From Lachnospiraceae bacterium (lineage in GTDB: Bacteria; Bacillota; Clostridia; Lachnospirales; Lachnospiraceae), in assembly GCA_015057585.1 (NCBI GenBank), contig SVEF01000015.1:23629-87628 (forward strand): a stretch of DNA of 64,000 bases, in the 5' to 3' direction. Position 1 is the first letter of the stretch. Each line of letters starts with the position of its first letter. The notes under the pieces were generated by a model, which made no database searches, was not told the DNA's origin, and saw only the letters and a program-made list of their open reading frames with translations. A program made the translations under genes and the position numbers. This document shows, piece by piece, positions 61,273 to 64,000 of the stretch.

Positions 61273-62391
61273 ATGAAAAATACTTATCCTGATTATTATC
61301 ATCGGTTTTCCTGTGTAGCGGATGCGTGTGAGGCAACGTGCTGTGCGGGGTGGCAAATTGTAGTGGATGAAGAATCGCTAAAGAACTATGCAAAAGTAAA
61401 CAGCGATTTCTCGGAGCGCATCAAAACAGGTGTGGATTTCGAAGAAGGAGTGTTTCTGCAGAAGGAGAAAAAACGGTGCGCTTTTTTGAATGAAAAGAAT
61501 TTATGCGACATGTATACGGTGCTTGGGGAGGGCGCACTTTGTGAAACCTGCACCAGGTATCCGAGACATATTGAAGAATTTGAAAATGTCAGGGAACATA
61601 CGCTTTCCGTTTCCTGCCCGGAAGTGGCGAGAATTTTGCTGGGATTAAAGGAGCCGGTACGGTTTTTGAGTGAAGAAACGCCGGCGGAGGAAGAAATTTT
61701 TGATGACTTTGACCCGATGTTGTATGAAGTTTTGGCAGAGGCCAGGGAAAAGATGCTGGGAGTGTTGCAGGACAGGACAATGTCCATCGGGGAACGTGCT
61801 GCCATTCTCTGGATATTCATTACGGAATTTCAAGAGAAGATGGATGAGGGGATGCTGTATGTGGATGATTTGTATGCAGTGTGCGAGGACCCGGGGAAAA
61901 GGGAAGAAGTCCGAGCGAAGCTGACGGAGTTTTATTCAGATAAAGAAACCGTATTTGTCACTGCAAAGACGCAGTTTTCCAAATTATTTGCACTTGAGAT
62001 TCTGGCGGAGGAATGGGAAGAGGAGCGGAACAGGGCGGACCGGATGCTGTACCAAAACGGCGCGGAGCATTACGCAGAAATCAAAGAAGAATATGACGAT
62101 TGGTGCAAAGTGCACATGCCGGAACGGGAGACTATGGCGGAGCAACTGATAGTGTACTTTCTGTTTACCTACTTTTGCGGCGCGGTTTATGATGAATACG
62201 TGGCTTCTAAAGTAAAACTGTCGGTACTCAGTGTGTTTTATATTGACGAGATGCTGACGGCGCAGTGGATTTTGCAGGAAAAGCAGATAACACATCATGA
62301 CATTGTCCGTGTGGTATACCGTTTTTCAAGAGAACTGGAACACTCCGATGAGAATCTGTGCGCAATGGACAGGCTGATGGAAGAATTGTAA
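61273..62391 (+). CDS. fliB: FliB-family lysine-N-methylase-like protein
   Basis: 372 residues. Cys-rich N-terminus YYHRFSCVADACEATCCAGW followed by RCAFLNEKNLCDMYTVLGEGALCETCTRYPR gives the conserved FliB pattern (C-x4-C-x3-CC and a second Cys group, probably an iron-sulfur cluster). FliB methylates lysines of flagellin in Salmonella; in Clostridia homologues occur away from flagellar genes, as here, so the target is uncertain. C-terminal half helical. ATGAGGAG ribosome site. Confidence 0.8.
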   Translation: MKNTYPDYYHRFSCVADACEATCCAGWQIVVDEESLKNYAKVNSDFSERIKTGVDFEEGVFLQKEKKRCAFLNEKNLCDMYTVLGEGALCETCTRYPRHIEEFENVREHTLSVSCPEVARILLGLKEPVRFLSEETPAEEEIFDDFDPMLYEVLAEAREKMLGVLQDRTMSIGERAAILWIFITEFQEKMDEGMLYVDDLYAVCEDPGKREEVRAKLTEFYSDKETVFVTAKTQFSKLFALEILAEEWEEERNRADRMLYQNGAEHYAEIKEEYDDWCKVHMPERETMAEQLIVYFLFTYFCGAVYDEYVASKVKLSVLSVFYIDEMLTAQWILQEKQITHHDIVRVVYRFSRELEHSDENLCAMDRLMEEL

Positions 62392-62515
62392 GATAATTTT
62401 CGCAAAAATGCAGTAAAAAAACGCAAGATTTGATTAGAGGAAAAAAGGACGTCTTGCTATAGTGGAATTAAGGAAATTTGTTTTTATTTTATCTATTATA
62501 ATAGGAGGGTTACTT

Positions 62516-64000
62516 ATGAACAACGTACCAAACATGAAAGTGGGAATCGTGGCAGTAAGCCGTGACTGTTTCCCGGAAAGCCTGGCAGTAAACAGAAGAA
62601 AGGCACTCGTTGCAGCATATGCGAAAAAGTATGATACAGCTGACATTTATGAATGTCCGGTTTGTATCGTGGAGAGCGAAATCCATATGCAGCAGGCACT
62701 TGATGACATTACGGCAGCAGGCTGTAATGCACTCTGCGTTTACCTTGGTAACTTCGGTCCGGAAATTTCCGAGACCATGCTTGCGGAAAAGTGGAACGGA
62801 CCAAAGATGTTCCTGGCTGCGGCAGAAGAATCCCAGGGAGACTTGCTGGACGGCAGAGGCGATGCTTACTGCGGTATGTTAAACGCAAGTTATAACCTGG
62901 CACTCCGTAACGTAAAGGCATACATCCCTGAGTATCCGGTAGGTACTGCGGAGGAATGTGCAGATATGATTCATGAATTTTTGCCGATTGCAAGAGCAAT
63001 CTATGGTTTAAGCAATTTAAAGATTTTCTCCTTCGGTCCGAGACCAAAGAACTTCTTTGCATGTAATGCACCGATTAAACAGCTCTATAACTTAGGCGTG
63101 GAAATCGAAGAGAACTCCGAACTTGACCTGTTTGAAGCATTCCATAAGCATGCAAACGACCCGAGAATTCCTGAGGTTGCAGCAGATATGGCAAAGGAAC
63201 TTGGCGAAGGAAACAAGAAGCCTGAAGTACTCGAGAAACTAGCACAGTACGAACTGACCTTACTCGACTGGGTAGAAGAGAACAAGGGAAGCAGAAAGTA
63301 CGTTGCAATCGCAGGTAAGTGCTGGCCGGCATTCCAGACCCAGTTCGGTTTCGTGCCATGTTATGTCAACAGCCGTCTGACCGGACGCGGTATTCCGGTA
63401 TCCTGTGAAGTAGATATTTACGGCGTATTAAGTGAGTTCATCGGTACCTGCGTGAGTGAAGATGCGGTAACCTTGCTTGACATCAATAACTCCGTACCGG
63501 CAGATATGTATAAGGAATCCATCGAAGGAAAGTTCCCATACACCCATAAGGATACGTTCATGGGCTTCCACTGCGGTAACACCTGCTCTTCGAAGCTTGC
63601 GTTCTGTGAAATGAAGTACCAGAAGATTATGGCAAGAAACTTACCGATTGAAGTAACCAACGGAACACTCGAAGGAGATATCGCACCTGGTAACATTACG
63701 TTCTTCCGCTTACAGTCCACAGCAGACAATAAGTTAAGAGCGTATGTGGCAGAGGGAGAAGTACTTGACGTAAGAACCAAGTCCTTTGGTGCTATCGGTG
63801 TATTTGCAATCAAGGAGATGGGACGTTTCTACCGTCACGTATTAATTGAAAAGAATTATCCGCATCACGGGGCGGTGGCATTCGGACATTTCGGAAAGGA
63901 AATCTTCGAAGTGCTGAAATACATCGGAGTGGCATATGACGAAATCGGCTATAACCAGCCAAAGAGCCTGCCATATCCATCCGAGAATCCGTTTGCATAA
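62516..64000 (+). CDS. L-fucose/L-arabinose isomerase-family protein
   Basis: 494 residues from ATG 62516 (ATAGGAGGGT upstream; the in-frame GTG/TTG starts before it have no ribosome site), ending with TAA at the last base of the window. KVGIVAVSRDCFPESLAVNRRKAL at the start, NCNALCVYLGNFGPE, LSNLKIFSFGPRPKNFF, CEVDIYGVLSEFIGTC, LLDINNSVP, MGFHCGNTCSSK and NYPHHGAVAFGHFG fit the FucI/AraA-like isomerase fold with its metal ligands (Glu, Asp, His). Likely interconverts a hexose or deoxyhexose with its ketose; the GH29 fucosidase makes fucose possible. Confidence 0.8.
   Translation: MNNVPNMKVGIVAVSRDCFPESLAVNRRKALVAAYAKKYDTADIYECPVCIVESEIHMQQALDDITAAGCNALCVYLGNFGPEISETMLAEKWNGPKMFLAAAEESQGDLLDGRGDAYCGMLNASYNLALRNVKAYIPEYPVGTAEECADMIHEFLPIARAIYGLSNLKIFSFGPRPKNFFACNAPIKQLYNLGVEIEENSELDLFEAFHKHANDPRIPEVAADMAKELGEGNKKPEVLEKLAQYELTLLDWVEENKGSRKYVAIAGKCWPAFQTQFGFVPCYVNSRLTGRGIPVSCEVDIYGVLSEFIGTCVSEDAVTLLDINNSVPADMYKESIEGKFPYTHKDTFMGFHCGNTCSSKLAFCEMKYQKIMARNLPIEVTNGTLEGDIAPGNITFFRLQSTADNKLRAYVAEGEVLDVRTKSFGAIGVFAIKEMGRFYRHVLIEKNYPHHGAVAFGHFGKEIFEVLKYIGVAYDEIGYNQPKSLPYPSENPFA

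Overview
The window looks like the chromosome of a low-to-mid GC Gram-positive anaerobe of the Lachnospiraceae (Clostridia) type. Reasons: strong AGGAGG ribosome sites, TTGACA/TGnTATAAT promoters, T-box, THF and purine riboswitches, a SleL/YaaH-type spore-cortex hydrolase, DegV, meso-DAP dehydrogenase, a FliB-type methylase, Thr/Pro-linker lipoproteins and a dense set of intracellular glycoside hydrolases beside a GPH sugar symporter. The genus call is inference. No rRNA, tRNA, CRISPR array, prophage or intact insertion sequence was recognised.

Layout. 0-5.8 kb: galactoside operon with the end of a split LacL/LacM beta-galactosidase (17-bp gene overlap), an HPr-like protein lacking the phospho-histidine (Crh-like), a GPH symporter and a second, single-chain LacZ. 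5.9-8.8 kb: small metabolic or unknown genes (GNAT, YjbR-like, DinB-like, terpenoid-cyclase-fold, truncated NUDIX). 8.8-16.8 kb: regulators (XRE-membrane protein, two-component system with a direct-repeat operator before its probable target), a chemoreceptor remnant, PlsC-like acyltransferase, GNAT, a pair of paralogous small proteins, a cluster of GTATCTA palindromes, and a PD-(D/E)XK-like protein. 16.8-31.4 kb: FAD oxidoreductase, PAP2, XRE regulator, PI-PLC-like lipoprotein/anchored enzyme, PfkB kinase, GH79, polysaccharide deacetylase lipoprotein, GH13 oligo-1,6-glucosidase, phytol/dolichol-kinase-like and CDF-like membrane proteins, two decayed genes, a guanine-type riboswitch before a YgjV-like membrane protein, GH27 alpha-galactosidase and a rhodanese.

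31.4-35.9 kb is the most unusual locus: two tandem YbjN-like proteins followed by a 1162-residue soluble protein that joins a ClpB-D2-type AAA+ module, a receiver-like middle domain and a complete FtsH AAA+/M41 protease. 35.9-49.2 kb: GDPD, chemoreceptor, an unusual GNAT fusion, GH29 fucosidase, T-box-controlled proS, DUF4358-type lipoprotein, GH2 beta-galactosidase, a three-gene ExbB/ExbD-like (ion-channel motor-like) operon, and a LysM-GH18 cortex enzyme. 49.2-64 kb: a candidate purine-rich antisense-strand ncRNA, a large GH97 lipoprotein, DegV, ddh, uppP, a PD-(D/E)XK-like gene with a non-standard start, araA with a 54-bp tandemly duplicated leader, a 172-bp hairpin element, an antitoxin-like orphan with a palindromic operator, FolT under a THF riboswitch, FliB-like methylase, and an L-fucose/arabinose isomerase-family gene ending at the window edge.

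Taken together the region equips the cell to import and hydrolyse galactosides, alpha-glucosides, fucosides, glucuronides and arabinose mostly inside the cell (most hydrolases have no signal peptide), with surface lipoproteins (deacetylase, GH97) acting outside.
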